DNA from: Mesorhizobium sp. RMAD-H1
Lineage (GTDB): Bacteria; Pseudomonadota; Alphaproteobacteria; Rhizobiales; Rhizobiaceae
DNA length: 64,000 nt
NCBI RefSeq assembly: GCF_014191375.1
Contig: NZ_JACHWN010000003.1
Span: forward strand, 248,001 to 312,000
Direction: 5' to 3'
Shown here one piece after another: positions 18,350 to 26,679 of this stretch; position 1 is the stretch's first letter, and each line of letters opens with the position of its first letter. A program made the position numbers and the translations under genes. The notes under the pieces were generated by a model. The model searched no databases and was not told where the DNA came from. It saw only the letters and a list, made by a program, of their open reading frames with translations.

Positions 18350-19201
18350 TCACTTCGCCGCGGAGCAGAGCTTTTCGCGCGTCGTCGACATCGCCGCCTC
18401 AGCCGAGAAGCCATAGGGCTCGATGATCTTGGCGAACTCGCCCGACTGCTTCATCGCGGCCAGTTCCTTGTCGAAGGCGTCGCGCAGCGCGGTGTCGTCC
18501 TTGCGGAAAGCCGCTCCATCGCAATAGACCGGCGCGCCGACGACGGGAGCCACCACTTCGAGGCTCGGATCATTGGCCTTCTTGACGAGATCGTTGATCG
18601 AGAGAACCGGCAGCGAGTAGACGTCGATGCGGCCATCCTGCAGCATCTTCAGTCCGCTCTGGCCGTCCGGCACGACGATGACGCGGTCGCGCGGCACGCC
18701 GGCTTCGAGCGCGAGGCGCTCCTCGGTGCCGCCGCCCGGCGCGCCGATGGTGGCCTTGGCGTCCTTCGCGATATCGGCATAGCTCTTGAAGCCCTTCGGA
18801 TTGCCCTTCTTCACCAGGAATGCCTCGGCATCGCAGAGGATCGGTTCGGAATAGGCGACCGCGTTGCAGCGCTCCGGCTTCATGAAGAGACCGGCGGTCA
18901 CCGCATCATGCCGGCCCGCCTGCAGGCCGGGGATCATGGCGCCATATTCGGAAATGGAAGCCACGACATCCTTGACGCCAAGCTTTGCAAAAACGGCTCG
19001 CGCGACATCAGGACCGGCGCCCGAAACGGTGCCGTCGGGATTGACGGCGGTGAATGGCGGTTCGTTGGCGATGGCGATGCGGGCGAAGCCCTGCTCCTTC
19101 AGCCGTTCCAGCGTGTCCTCGGCCTTGGCCGGCATGGCGAAAAGAAGGGATGAAAGCACAGCGGCGCTGACGGCACCACCCAGACGATTGATATTGATCA
19201 T
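18350..19201 (-). CDS. ehuB: Ectoine/hydroxyectoine-binding protein EhuB
   Basis: Periplasmic binding protein of 283 residues, SBP family 3 (polar amino acid type). A signal peptide (SAAVLSSLLFAMPAKA) is followed by FARIAIANEPPFTAV, the usual opening of the ligand cleft. EhuB binds ectoines through aromatic residues. AAAGGAGC precedes the ATG. It lies 46 bases after ehuA. Confidence 0.9.
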   Translation of the reverse strand: MININRLGGAVSAAVLSSLLFAMPAKAEDTLERLKEQGFARIAIANEPPFTAVNPDGTVSGAGPDVARAVFAKLGVKDVVASISEYGAMIPGLQAGRHDAVTAGLFMKPERCNAVAYSEPILCDAEAFLVKKGNPKGFKSYADIAKDAKATIGAPGGGTEERLALEAGVPRDRVIVVPDGQSGLKMLQDGRIDVYSLPVLSINDLVKKANDPSLEVVAPVVGAPVYCDGAAFRKDDTALRDAFDKELAAMKQSGEFAKIIEPYGFSAEAAMSTTREKLCSAAK

Positions 19202-19247
19202 GTTCCCAGCTCCTTTGGTTTTACATTTATCGCAGCGGACGGATCGC

Positions 19248-20045
19248 TCAGACGCGGTGTCCGGCTGCGATGATCTTCTTCAGGAAGGCCTGCGTCCTTT
19301 CCTGTTTCGGATGGCGGAAGATCTCGTCCGGCTTGCCCTCCTCGACGATCTTGCCCCTGTCGAAGAACAGGATGCGATCGGCGAAATCATGGGCAAATCC
19401 CATCTCGTGGGTGACGAGAAGCATGGTCATGTCGGTCTCCTCGCAAAGCCGCCACAACACGTTGAGAACCTCCTCGACCAGTTCCGGGTCGAGGGCGGAG
19501 GTGACCTCGTCGAACAGCATGATCTTGGGGCTGAGCGCCAGCGCACGGGCGATCGCCACGCGCTGCTTCTGGCCGCCCGAGAGCTGTGCGGGCATCGCCT
19601 TCGCCTTGTCGGCAAGGCCCACCATGTCGAGCAGTTCCATGGCGTGGCGCTCGGCATCGGCGCGCTTGACGCCCTTGGTCAGGATCGGCGCGAGCGTCAC
19701 ATTGTCGATCACGCTCATATGCGGAAACAGGTTGAAGAGCTGGAAGACCATGCCGATCTTGGTGCGCATCTGGTGCAGATGGTGCTCATTGGCGGGCTGC
19801 ATCCCGCCATTTTTCGGCATGCGGTAGAGGTTCTCGCCTTCGATCAGGATATCGCCGCTGTCGATCCCTTCCAGGGTCATCAAAATGCGCAGGATCGTCG
19901 TCTTGCCTGATCCCGATGGGCCGATGAGCGCCAGTTTTTCGCGTGGCGCGACCTTGAAGGACAATCCGTCCAGCACCTTGAAGGAGCCGAAACTCTTGCT
20001 GATGCCGTTGATCTCGATGATCGGTGCTGCATTGGCTGATGCCAT
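19248..20045 (-). CDS. ehuA: Ectoine/hydroxyectoine ABC transporter ATPase EhuA
   Basis: ATPase of 265 residues (GlnQ/HisP type). Motifs are Walker A GPSGSGKTT, signature LSGGQKQRVAIARAL, Walker B IMLFDEVTSALD and switch LVTHEMGFA. ATG at 20045 has AGGGGGAGA upstream; the longer reading frame to 20093 would run into the promoter. It is the first gene of the nine-gene ehu-eut operon. Two direct repeats at 20097-20135 lie upstream, likely EnuR sites. Confidence 0.92.
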   Translation of the reverse strand: MASANAAPIIEINGISKSFGSFKVLDGLSFKVAPREKLALIGPSGSGKTTILRILMTLEGIDSGDILIEGENLYRMPKNGGMQPANEHHLHQMRTKIGMVFQLFNLFPHMSVIDNVTLAPILTKGVKRADAERHAMELLDMVGLADKAKAMPAQLSGGQKQRVAIARALALSPKIMLFDEVTSALDPELVEEVLNVLWRLCEETDMTMLLVTHEMGFAHDFADRILFFDRGKIVEEGKPDEIFRHPKQERTQAFLKKIIAAGHRV

Positions 20046-20096
20046 GCGTGTCTCCCCCTGGTTGAGACAGCTTTTGCACAGACGATGAGGCACGCA

Positions 20097-20135
20097 TCAA
20101 ATCATGTCAATTCCAAAAATCAAATCATGACAATT
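20097..20135. promoter_or_regulatory. Tandem operator repeats of the ehu-eut operon (probable EnuR sites)
   Basis: The 16-bp sequence TCAAATCATGWCAATT occurs at 20097-20112 and at 20120-20135. Copies differ at one base and are spaced 23 bp apart, about two helical turns. MocR/GabR-type regulators commonly bind direct repeats. A related copy lies at the enuR start (21547-21562). The assignment to EnuR is inferred from position. Confidence 0.6.
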
Positions 20136-20169
20136 TAAAGTCAGTGTGATGACGAAACAGCCTGGCTGC

Positions 20170-21555
20170 TCAAATGGCGAGCAGCAGATGCTCCGGGCCG
20201 CCGCGTAACAGATTGGCAACGACACCGAGACCGGTGCGCAGTTCTTCCTCGGTGGTGGAGCCGAGCGAGATGCGGACGGCGCGGCCTTTCTCGTCCGGCA
20301 CGATGCGGAAGGAGGCGCCCGGCGCGATGGCTACGCCCTGCAGTCGCGCATGCGAGACGAAGGTCTCCTCGGTGCGCTCGCCGCTCAGTGGCAGCCAGAT
20401 ATGCAGGCTCTGCGGATGGGAGAGGAACGGGATGTCGGGCAGCATCTGCGAGGCAATCTCGTGGCGCTTGCGCAGTGCTTCCCTCTGCCAGTCGACCAGC
20501 TCCAGCGCCGTGCCGTCGGCGACCCAGCGGGTCGCGATTTCCGCCACCATTGGCGTGGCCATCCAGTTCGATACCAGATGCCGGTTGGCCACGGCAGCGA
20601 CATAGCGATCGGGGGCCGCGAGATAGCCGATGCGCAGGCCGGGGACGACCGTCTTGGTGAAGCTCGTGAAATAGAAGGTGCGCTCGGGGGCGAAGGTTGC
20701 GACCGGCGGGGGACGGTTCTCGATGAGCGCGCCGAGAATATCGCTCTCGATGATCGCGATATCATGGCGCCGTGCCACCTCCGCAATTGCCGCGCGCCGC
20801 TCGGCGCCCATCAGCGTCGCCGTAGGGCTGATCGCCGAAGGCTGGATGAAAACCGCCCGAATTCCGGTATTCCGGCAACAGGAATCGAGCGCTTCAGGCA
20901 GGATTCCTTCCTGGTCGATGGCAAGTCCCTGCAGCGTCAGGCCGAGATAGGAGGCGAGCGGGGTGAGCGTGTGATGGCCGATTGCCTCGGTCGCGACCGT
21001 CGAGCCGGGAGGGGCGGCGCTCATCAGCGCCACCGTCATCGCCGCCGTGGCTCCATTGGTCAGGCTGATATTGGCGGCAGGCACATCAAGCCCGCAGATC
21101 TTCAGCCATTCGGTCGCCATGGCGCGGTGACGGGGAAACACCACATTGGGGCGGAAGGAGAGGGCGGCACTGGGAGGGAGCGTCTCCGCCAGCCGGCCAA
21201 GCGCCTTCTTCATCCGCTCCAGATGCATGGTCTCGCAGACCGGTTTCAGGATCGACAGGTCGATGACCTCGCCGAGCCGCTCGGGCAGATAGGGCGGATC
21301 CGGCTCGCGCCGCTGCGGGCGCACGAAGGTGCCCCGTCCGGTCTCGCCGGAAAGCAGGCCGCGGCGGATCAGTTCCTCATAGGCGCGGCTCACCGTCTGC
21401 ACCGACAGGTTCAGCTCGTAGGCCATCCGCCGGTGCGGCGGCAGGCGCGTGCCGCTCTCGAGCTTGCCCTCCGAGATGGCATGGGCGATCTGGTCGGCGA
21501 GCGAGAGATAGGCCGGCCGGCGCAGGGTAGTGGGGTCTGGTCGCCATATTGTCAT
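20170..21555 (-). CDS. enuR: MocR/GabR-type regulator of ectoine catabolism EnuR
   Basis: Regulator of 461 residues. An N-terminal GntR winged helix (LPPHRRMAYELNLSVQTVSRAY) is joined to a fold-type I aminotransferase-like domain. The PLP lysine is in SFTKTVVPGLRIGY. Known EnuR proteins repress ectoine catabolic operons until PLP-bound inducers, N-alpha-acetyl-diaminobutyrate or diaminobutyrate, accumulate. ATG at 21555 gives MTIWRPDP, the usual start; earlier in-frame codons reach the intergenic region. It sits between ehuA (same strand) and the divergent doeX. Confidence 0.9.
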   Translation of the reverse strand: MTIWRPDPTTLRRPAYLSLADQIAHAISEGKLESGTRLPPHRRMAYELNLSVQTVSRAYEELIRRGLLSGETGRGTFVRPQRREPDPPYLPERLGEVIDLSILKPVCETMHLERMKKALGRLAETLPPSAALSFRPNVVFPRHRAMATEWLKICGLDVPAANISLTNGATAAMTVALMSAAPPGSTVATEAIGHHTLTPLASYLGLTLQGLAIDQEGILPEALDSCCRNTGIRAVFIQPSAISPTATLMGAERRAAIAEVARRHDIAIIESDILGALIENRPPPVATFAPERTFYFTSFTKTVVPGLRIGYLAAPDRYVAAVANRHLVSNWMATPMVAEIATRWVADGTALELVDWQREALRKRHEIASQMLPDIPFLSHPQSLHIWLPLSGERTEETFVSHARLQGVAIAPGASFRIVPDEKGRAVRISLGSTTEEELRTGLGVVANLLRGGPEHLLLAI

Positions 21556-21562
21556 GATTTCA
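21547..21562. promoter_or_regulatory. EnuR-like operator over the enuR start
   Basis: TATTGTCATGATTTCA matches the reverse complement of the ehuA-upstream repeat at 14 of 16 positions. It overlaps the proposed enuR start codon, a position suited to autorepression. An AATTGACA half-match lies about 35 bp further toward doeX. Confidence 0.45.
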
Positions 21563-21640
21563 TAAGTGATCGAAGTCAGTGCAATTGACAATCGAAAAAT
21601 CACGACGTCATGTTCGTGGGACTTCTACAATGGACATGAA

Positions 21641-22132
21641 ATGGCTTCCTTGAAACTCGATCCGATCGATATCCGCATCCTCGACGAAATCCAGCGTGAC
21701 GGCCGCATCACCAAGCTGGCGCTGGCCGAGCGGGTGGGCCTTTCGCCGACGCCCTGCTGGACACGGCTGCGGCGGCTGGAGAAGGCCGGCATCATCACCG
21801 GGTATCATGCGCGCGTCGCGCTGCGGCTCGTCTTCCCGGTGGCGACCGTTCTGGTGGAGGTGACGCTCGGCGCGCACCGGCAGGCGGATTTCGATCGCTT
21901 CGAGCGCGCGGTGAAGGCCATTCCCGAAGTGGTGGCCTGCTGGTCGGTGGGCGGGGGCGTGGACTACATCCTGAAGGTCGTGGCCCGCGATATCGACGCT
22001 TATCAGCGGCTGATCGACGATCTCCTGCAGCGGGAGATCGGCATCGACCGCTATTTCACCTATATCGTGACGAGGACGGTCAAGGACGATGCCGTCCTGC
22101 CGGTTGCCGATCTGGTGCCTTCGCAGGACTAG
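21641..22132 (+). CDS. doeX: Lrp/AsnC-family regulator DoeX
   Basis: Feast/famine regulator of 163 residues. The N-terminal helix-turn-helix is DRITKLALAERVGLSPTPCWTRLRRLEKAG-like (about residues 15-45), followed by an alpha/beta RAM effector domain. Lrp-type DoeX/AsnC proteins accompany ectoine degradation genes and bind the doe promoter region. ATG at 21641 is preferred to the in-frame codon at 21566, which lies in the enuR promoter. It is divergent from enuR and 123 bases upstream of doeC. Confidence 0.85.
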   Translation: MASLKLDPIDIRILDEIQRDGRITKLALAERVGLSPTPCWTRLRRLEKAGIITGYHARVALRLVFPVATVLVEVTLGAHRQADFDRFERAVKAIPEVVACWSVGGGVDYILKVVARDIDAYQRLIDDLLQREIGIDRYFTYIVTRTVKDDAVLPVADLVPSQD

Positions 22133-22255
22133 CCCATTTCTCCGAAAATCGCGCAATATCGAGATAGTTTCTCTCCAAATCGCGCCGTAAACAGCCTCTT
22201 TCTCCCGGTGTTCCTGTCAGGATGAAGCCTGAACAACAAGCCTGGGAGAGCTTTC

Positions 22256-23749
22256 ATGTCCGCTCATTTCGCACGTCCCGACCGCCATGCGGCCATTGAC
22301 CGGCTGGCCGATCGCCGCATGCTGCGCGAGCTGGCCTATATCGACGGGCACTGGACGGCCGGGCAAGCGGGCCAGACCTTCGAGGTCCGCGATCCGGCGA
22401 CGGGTGCGGCCATCGGCTGGGTTGCCCGGCTCGGCGCGGGCGAGACAGATCAAGCGATCGATGCAGCCGCAAGGGCTTTCCCCGGCTGGCGGGACCTTCC
22501 GCCGCGCGAGCGCAGCATCAGGCTGCGTCGCTGGCACGATCTGATCCTGGCGGCGAAGGAGGATCTTGCGCTGATCATGACGCTGGAGCAGGGCAAGCCG
22601 CTCGCCGAGTCGCGCGGCGAAATCGATTATGCGGCTTCATTCATCGAGTGGTACGCGGAAGAGGCGAAGCGGCTCAATGTGGAAAGCGTCACCAGTCACC
22701 TCGCCGACGCCGAGATGGTGGTCCGGCGCGAGCCGGTAGGCGTGGCCGGCGTGGTGACGCCGTGGAATTTCCCTTCCGCCATGCTGACGCGAAAGGCGGC
22801 GGCCGCCCTTGCGGCGGGCTGCACGATCGTCGCGCATCCTTCTTCCGAAACGCCGTTATCGGCGCTTGCGCTTGCGGAACTTGCCGACCGGGCAGGCATT
22901 CCAGCGGGGGTGTTCAACATCGTCACCGGCGATGCTGCGACCATTGTCGGGCGGCTGTGTGAGGATCCACGCGTCCGCGCCATGAGCTTCACCGGGTCGA
23001 CAGAGATCGGCCGGCTGATCTCTGCACAATGTGCGCCGACTGTGAAGAGCCTCGTCATGGAACTCGGCGGTCACGCGCCGCTCATCGTCTTTGCCGATGC
23101 GGATATCGGCCGCGCCGTCGACATCGCCATAGGTGCGAAGTTTGCCACCTCCGGCCAGGACTGCCTCGCCGCAAACCGGATCTATGTCGAGCGGCCGGCC
23201 TATGACCCTTTCTGCAAGGCTTTTGCCGAAAGAATCGCGACTCTGAAGGTCGCGCCGGGCTTGGAAAGCGATGCCGATATCGGCCCGCTGATGCATGAGC
23301 GCGCCGTCCGTAAGGTGGAGGAGCAGGTGGAGGACGCGCTCGAACGCGGCGCCCGCTGCCTGACCGGCGGCAGCCGCCACGACGCCGGGCCGCTCTTCTA
23401 TCGCCCGACGCTTCTGACCGATGTTCCCGATGATGCGCTGATCATGCGCGAGGAAACCTTCGGACCGGTGGCCGCAGTCACCTCCTTCGAAACGGAGGAA
23501 GAAGTCGTCGCCCGCGCCAACGATACCGAATACGGCCTCGTCGCCTATGTCGTCACCAAAGACGGCGCGCGCATGCTACGGCTCGGGCGAGCGCTCGAAT
23601 ATGGCATGGTCGCCTTCAACCGGGTGAAGATCACCGGCGCGCCGATCCCGTTCGGGGGCGTCAAACAGTCCGGCCTTGGGCGCGAGGGATCGCGCCACGG
23701 CATCGAGGCCTTCACCGAACTCAAATATCTCTGCCTCGACCTGAACTGA
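22256..23749 (+). CDS. doeC: Aspartate-semialdehyde dehydrogenase DoeC (SSADH family)
   Basis: NAD(P)-dependent aldehyde dehydrogenase of 497 residues, close to succinate-semialdehyde dehydrogenases. The general base Glu is in MELGGHAP and the catalytic Cys in SGQDCLAAN. In ectoine catabolism DoeC oxidises L-aspartate-beta-semialdehyde to L-aspartate. GGGAG lies before the ATG. doeD follows after 24 bases. Without this context it would be called GabD-like; the context makes DoeC more likely. Confidence 0.85.
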   Translation: MSAHFARPDRHAAIDRLADRRMLRELAYIDGHWTAGQAGQTFEVRDPATGAAIGWVARLGAGETDQAIDAAARAFPGWRDLPPRERSIRLRRWHDLILAAKEDLALIMTLEQGKPLAESRGEIDYAASFIEWYAEEAKRLNVESVTSHLADAEMVVRREPVGVAGVVTPWNFPSAMLTRKAAAALAAGCTIVAHPSSETPLSALALAELADRAGIPAGVFNIVTGDAATIVGRLCEDPRVRAMSFTGSTEIGRLISAQCAPTVKSLVMELGGHAPLIVFADADIGRAVDIAIGAKFATSGQDCLAANRIYVERPAYDPFCKAFAERIATLKVAPGLESDADIGPLMHERAVRKVEEQVEDALERGARCLTGGSRHDAGPLFYRPTLLTDVPDDALIMREETFGPVAAVTSFETEEEVVARANDTEYGLVAYVVTKDGARMLRLGRALEYGMVAFNRVKITGAPIPFGGVKQSGLGREGSRHGIEAFTELKYLCLDLN

Positions 23750-23773
23750 AATACGAACTGACAGGAAATCGAC

Positions 23774-25153
23774 ATGCTTGACCGCTCGAACGAACTCACC
23801 GCCTGGGACCGCGATCACTTCTTCCACCCGTCGACCCATATGGGCATGCACGCGCGTGGCGAAACGCCGACACGGGTGATCCGCGACGGCGAGGGCGTCT
23901 ATATCGTCGACAGCGCCGGCCGCCGCAGCCTCGATGCGTTCGCCGGCCTTTATTGCGTCAATGTCGGCTATGGCCGGCAGGAAATCGCCGAAGCCATTGC
24001 CGAGCAGGCGAAGAACCTCGCCTATTACCACGCCTATGTCGGGCACGGCACCGATGCATCCATCACGCTTGCCAAGATGATCATCGACCGCGCGCCGGAA
24101 GGCATGAGCCGCGTCTATTTCGGCCTGTCGGGATCGGATGCCAACGAAACCAACATCAAGCTCATCTGGTACTACAACAACATTCTCGGTCGTCCGGAAA
24201 AGAAGAAGATCATCTCGCGCTGGCGCGGCTACCACGGTTCCGGCGTCATGACCGGCAGCCTGACCGGCCTCGAGCTCTTTCACAACGCGTTCGACCTGCC
24301 GCGCGCGCCGATCCTGCACACGGAAGCGCCATATTATTTCCGCCGGCCCGATCGTTCGATGAGCGAGGATCAGTTTTCGCAATATTGCGCCGATAAGCTG
24401 GAGGAGATGATCCTGGCCGAGGGGCCGGAAACCGTCGCCGCTTTCATCGGCGAGCCAATTCTGGGCACCGGCGGTATCGTGCCGCCGCCGGCCGGCTATT
24501 GGGAGAAGATTCAGGCTGTTCTGAAGAAATACGACATTCTGCTCGTGGCAGACGAGGTCGTCACCGGTTTCGGCCGTCTCGGCACCATGTTCGGCTCGGA
24601 TCATTACGGCATCAAGCCTGACCTGATCACAATTGCCAAAGGGTTGACCTCGGCCTATGCGCCGCTCTCCGGCACCATCGTCTCGGACAAGGTCTGGCAG
24701 GTGCTGGTCAAGGGCTCGGACGAGCTCGGCCCCATCGGTCATGGCTGGACCTATTCGGCGCATCCTATCTGTGCTGCGGCGGGCATCGCCAATCTCGAAC
24801 TGATCGACAAGCTTGATCTCGTCCGCAATGCCGGCGAGACCGGCGCCTATTTCCGCCGGAGCCTCAGCAATGCCCTGGCCGATCATCCCAATGTCGGTGA
24901 GGTGCGCGGCGACGGCATGATGGCGGCGGTGGAATTCGTCGCCGACAAGGACGACCGGGTATTCTTCGATCCGGCGATGAAGGTTGGCGTCAAGATCGCA
25001 ACCGCGCTGGCGGAGCGCGGCGTCATCGGCCGGGCCATGCCGCAGGGCGATATTCTCGGTTTCGCGCCGCCGCTTTGCCTCACCCGCGAGGAGTCGGACA
25101 TTGTGGTTTCCACCACGCTCGATGCCGTCGAGACGGTGTTGCCGCGCGCCTGA
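23774..25153 (+). CDS. doeD: L-2,4-diaminobutyrate transaminase DoeD
   Basis: Class III PLP aminotransferase of 459 residues. The Schiff-base lysine is in LITIAKGLTSAYAPLSG, and the PLP-binding Asp in LVADEVVTGFGRLG. In this context it converts the diaminobutyrate released by EutE to aspartate semialdehyde, which is passed to DoeC. It is the last gene of the plus-strand doe unit and is followed by a strong terminator. Confidence 0.86.
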   Translation: MLDRSNELTAWDRDHFFHPSTHMGMHARGETPTRVIRDGEGVYIVDSAGRRSLDAFAGLYCVNVGYGRQEIAEAIAEQAKNLAYYHAYVGHGTDASITLAKMIIDRAPEGMSRVYFGLSGSDANETNIKLIWYYNNILGRPEKKKIISRWRGYHGSGVMTGSLTGLELFHNAFDLPRAPILHTEAPYYFRRPDRSMSEDQFSQYCADKLEEMILAEGPETVAAFIGEPILGTGGIVPPPAGYWEKIQAVLKKYDILLVADEVVTGFGRLGTMFGSDHYGIKPDLITIAKGLTSAYAPLSGTIVSDKVWQVLVKGSDELGPIGHGWTYSAHPICAAAGIANLELIDKLDLVRNAGETGAYFRRSLSNALADHPNVGEVRGDGMMAAVEFVADKDDRVFFDPAMKVGVKIATALAERGVIGRAMPQGDILGFAPPLCLTREESDIVVSTTLDAVETVLPRA

Positions 25154-25184
25154 CGCCCCGGCAAACAACGATGGCAAACTTAGG

Positions 25185-25217
25185 AGCCGGGCCTCGCAAG
25201 AGGCCCGGCTTCTTCTT
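25185..25217 (+). terminator. Rho-independent terminator after doeD
   Basis: An 11-bp perfect stem (AGCCGGGCCTC/GAGGCCCGGCT) with a GCAA tetraloop is followed by TCTTCTT. It lies 31 bases after the doeD stop codon. Confidence 0.85.
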
Positions 25218-25539
25218 AATACCTCTCCAGGGGTTGACCCCACCTGCGATTAGCCGGTACTTGGAGTTGTGCCTATTTCTTTCGCCCGGCATCGCCGTGG
25301 CAGAATTTACACAATAGCCGTGTATGGTCGGCGGGGCATCGGGCGAGCCAGCGGCTTGCCGGAGGTGGTGCGATGCGCATCTCACGCACCATCCGTTTCT
25401 ACCGTTTCGGGTAGAGCTTCCGTCACAAGCCAGGCGCTCGCCGCGTGCTTCGTGGACGGTTCAAGACAATCAGGCGAGACAGGAGGATAGAGCGATTTTC
25501 GATCATCATCCCGATAATGAATTCGCGCAGGACAACACA
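25218..25539. other. Intergenic region without a recognisable gene
   Basis: About 320 bases between the doeD terminator and the XRE regulator. Reading frames here are open but show no domain and no ribosome site. The 3' part presumably carries the promoter of the regulator gene. No repeat or structured RNA was recognised. Confidence 0.4.
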
Positions 25540-25926
25540 ATGGGGGGCCGCATTTCGATGGCCCGCGAGGCAATGCAGCTCTCGATCGCGCAGGCGGCGC
25601 GCAGGCTCGGCGTCAAGACGTCGAGCTGGAGAGCGTGGGAAACCGATAGTGCCGCGCCGCGCGCCAACCGCGTGGCGATGATGGCGGGCATTCTGGGCGT
25701 CAGCCCGTCCTGGCTTCTGATGGGAAAGGGGCCGGGCCCGTCGGAAGACAGCCCGATCAGGCTCGATACAGTGCAACTCCATTCTCTTCTGCGGGACCTG
25801 CGCATGGCAATGGCTGAAGCCGCGTCGGCGCAGCAGCGAGTCCAGGATCTGGTTGGACAGCTTGAAGCGCTCAATCATGCGCCGAACGGCAAGCCGGCGT
25901 TGGCGGAAGGCAAGGAAGTCTTCTGA
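25540..25926 (+). CDS. XRE-family helix-turn-helix regulator
   Basis: Small DNA-binding protein of 128 residues with a Cro/CI-type helix-turn-helix (LSIAQAARRLGVKTSSWRAW, residues about 13-32) followed by RANRVAMMAGILGVSPSWLLMG. The C-terminal tail may form a coiled coil (LRMAMAEAASAQQRVQDLVGQ-like, many Ala/Gln). ATG at 25540 is used; the frame is open to 25324 and a longer N-terminus is possible. It is convergent with the toxin-antitoxin pair and its target is unknown. Confidence 0.72.
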   Translation: MGGRISMAREAMQLSIAQAARRLGVKTSSWRAWETDSAAPRANRVAMMAGILGVSPSWLLMGKGPGPSEDSPIRLDTVQLHSLLRDLRMAMAEAASAQQRVQDLVGQLEALNHAPNGKPALAEGKEVF

Positions 25927-25975
25927 AGCAGGCGGCTATTTGGCTGATTGCCGATCGGATTGGGCAGGTGTTGCT

Positions 25976-26275
25976 TTAGGCATCGTTCGCCCAATCCTCT
26001 TGTCCATGCCGTACGCGGACGATGAATATGTCGTCGTCATTGTCAATGTAATAAATGATCAGATGAGCCTTGAAAGGATGGATGCGCATCGGCGGCGATA
26101 GCTCATGGCGTTCGCGTGCCATGCGCGGATTGGCGGCAATCAGATCAAAGGCTTCAAAGAGCTCATCATAGTATTTTCGCGCCTGTGCAGGCCCGAACAG
26201 GCGCACATCTTTTTCGGCAATACCGATAATATCGTCTTCGGCTTGAAGGGAAGGTGAAAGTCCACTCTCAGTGAC
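25976..26275 (-). CDS. ParE/RelE-type toxin, start codon uncertain
   Basis: About 99 residues of a ParE-family toxin: AEDDIIGIAEKDVRLFGPAQARKYYDEL, then NPRMARERHELSPPMRIHPF, HLIIYYI and the C-terminal VRVRHGQEDW. The body is intact and directly follows the ParD-like antitoxin, overlapping it by eight bases. However, where the family's start codon is expected the frame reads GTC ACT GAG, and no ATG, GTG or TTG occurs until the toxin domain is well under way. The next ATG upstream (26359/26365) would need about 90 bases of overlap with the antitoxin. The toxin may be silenced by a start-codon mutation. The coordinate at 26275 marks that GTC. Confidence 0.65.
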   Translation of the reverse strand, partial: VTESGLSPSLQAEDDIIGIAEKDVRLFGPAQARKYYDELFEAFDLIAANPRMARERHELSPPMRIHPFKAHLIIYYIDNDDDIFIVRVRHGQEDWANDA

Positions 26276-26519
26276 CGCGCGGTTTGTCGGCTTTTGCCAA
26301 TGCAGCCGCGAAAAGCTCTTCCTTCGAGCGGTTGCCCATACCGCTCTCCAGACCTTCATCAACAAGGCGCTGCACTGCTGCGATCTTGTCGTTCCGTTCC
26401 TGATCTCTGCGGATCAGGTCACGCACATAATCGCTCGCATTGGCATAACGACCTGTTTTGGTCTGCGCCTCGACCCAGTCTTTCATCAGATCTGGCAGGG
26501 ATATGTTCATCGTCGCCAT
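26268..26519 (-). CDS. ParD-like ribbon-helix-helix antitoxin
   Basis: Antitoxin of 83 residues. The N-terminal ribbon-helix-helix (MATMNISLPDLMKDWVEAQ, then GRYANASDYVRDLIRRDQ) is the classic ParD/CopG pattern, and a charged C-terminal tail would wrap the toxin. ATG at 26519 has AAGGAG seven bases upstream. It is transcribed ahead of the ParE-like toxin. Confidence 0.85.
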   Translation of the reverse strand: MATMNISLPDLMKDWVEAQTKTGRYANASDYVRDLIRRDQERNDKIAAVQRLVDEGLESGMGNRSKEELFAAALAKADKPRGH

Positions 26520-26679
26520 GTCGAACTCCTTTTGCTGATAATGGCATAGATTGGCAAATTTTGTCAAAATGACGGTGAACGATCCCTGCTTGACGCGTCG
26601 CCGTTGTCCATGCAAATCTATCAGATGTCAGACCAATTTGAAACGACACCGGCAGCATGTGGGGACAAGGCTGGACATC

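Noticed and set aside
23576-25243. 555-codon open frame on the minus strand
   Set aside because: Antisense to doeD and the end of doeC, without motif or ribosome site.
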